DNA from: Theodoxus fluviatilis
Lineage: Eukaryota; Mollusca; Gastropoda; Cycloneritida; Neritidae
NCBI GenBank assembly: GCA_034096865.1
Contig: JAWQFJ010026657.1
Location: 30,001 to 50,000 of the forward strand
Length of the DNA stretch: 20,000 nucleotides
Direction of reading: 5' to 3'
The notes beneath the pieces are model-generated. The model made no database searches. It saw only the letters and a program-made list of their open reading frames with translations, and was not told where the DNA came from. Position 1 is the stretch's first letter. Every line of letters begins with the position of its first letter. Of this stretch, positions 19,120-20,000 are shown one piece after another. Made by a program: the position numbers and the translations under genes.

Positions 19120-20000
19120 CCCACTCGCCAACTAACGAAGGACAACACAAGGTAACAATAACAGGAACATACATTTTAATAACAAAAAACAGCAACCTCA
19201 CACTCACTTCTACACAACCACAGCTAAATCATGTAACTGCCCCTAAACAAGACATGCACAAAGATTTAAACTGCACATCCATCAAACATACGAAATCAAG
19301 TCATGCAAGGAACAGTTCACCTACTCGACTCACTGGACGGCACCGCACCAAGGCCGCTGAAAGTCACTAGGGGTTCACTGCGTCACAACGATATAAGTTC
19401 AGAGTGTCGGTGTCCCTACCCCCTAAAATGCTTTCACAGAAAACACAGAAACACCCACGATGAAACAATGGTTTCCTGCTACGTTAGCAGGCGACATCAC
19501 GTAGCACAGGATTTGGAAACACAAACTTGAAACTTCAAATGGAAGGAACTTGCAATCGAATCTGGAACACACAATAGTAAAACCGCTTGCAGTCTCTTAA
19601 CGCAAATAATACAACATTAAACAACGAAACACGAAAGAAAAACCGCGTTCGAAAATAGAGAGCTATGTACACTTACCCCTTCGGATTCGGAGTAGATAGA
19701 GTGGCCTAAAAGAAAACCCCGACGGTTACATCAGGTGCTAACAAAATGCAGCCCACTCGCGACCTCCCGTCACGAAACACCGCGCATGAGTGCGTCAGCT
19801 CGCCAAAAACCACGACGGTCCACACCGAAAAAACTCGGTCAACGGTCCAGACAGAGGACTAACATAAGAAAAATACAACATTGTATAGAAAGACTAAGAT
19901 GAAATTCACGTGCAAGCTAACCCCAGTGGAAAAACATGCATCTGGAAACGCAATACTTCATGCAGGAGTTTCTTGCACACAGACTCCATGCCCAGATAGC
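19120..20000. other. Single-copy right end, no supported gene
   Basis: About 880 bp with no repeat family recognised. Sequence from about 19740 to 19860 has more CpG than the rest of the window. On the minus strand a pyrimidine-rich acceptor-like TTTCTTTTAG (AG at 19706-19707) and a donor-like GTAAGT (19671-19676) enclose 29 bases. No coding frame with recognisable similarity was found. Confidence 0.4.

Overview
This window looks like non-coding, repeat-dense DNA from an animal genome. No intact host protein gene or structural RNA gene can be supported. The organism is inferred to be a marine invertebrate, perhaps a mollusc. The reasons are the very long (CA)n, (GA)n and (GACA)n tracts, LINE fragments ending in (ATT)n, a tRNA-derived SINE and a hammerhead ribozyme in a Penelope-like repeat. 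That assignment is a judgement from repeat style, not a sequence match.

Layout. Positions 233-685 are a (CA)n microsatellite block. Positions 1236-1476 hold a small retroelement-like insertion flanked by near-perfect 17-bp direct repeats. It has two ~71-bp inverted arms and a centre that folds as a hammerhead ribozyme. A (CT)n tract (1907-2003) and an ACATC/ACGTC pentamer satellite (2731-3030) follow. A large compound microsatellite, (TG)n/(GC)n then (GA)n then (GACA)n, fills 4736-5285. Two 5'-truncated LINE 3' ends of one family sit in opposite orientation at 5538-5983 (minus) and 6169-6529 (plus). Each keeps the extreme C-terminus of the reverse-transcriptase ORF and an (ATT)n tail.

Two minisatellites follow. 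The first is ten copies of a 35-bp hairpin-forming unit with no indels (9381-9730). The second is about 56 copies of a 29-30-bp unit with two nested higher-order repeats (10468-12147). A (GA)n tract lies at 12544-12681. A probable tRNA-derived SINE lies at 15111-15345. An acidic ORF fragment of unknown origin is at 16256-16504 (minus). Beside it is a 514-bp PIF/Harbinger-like element (16533-17046) with TAA target duplications, 15-bp terminal inverted repeats and eight AGCGCT motifs near its ends. A third LINE 3' end, from another family, lies at 17689-18148 (plus). The right end (18149-20000) is mostly single-copy, with a few splice-site-like motifs on the minus strand.

The genes do not work together as a pathway, because the window is a mosaic of decayed mobile elements and expanded tandem repeats. 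Most long open frames are either low-complexity translation of these repeats or chance frames. The most distinctive item is the hammerhead ribozyme candidate at 1365-1444 inside its inverted-repeat insertion.
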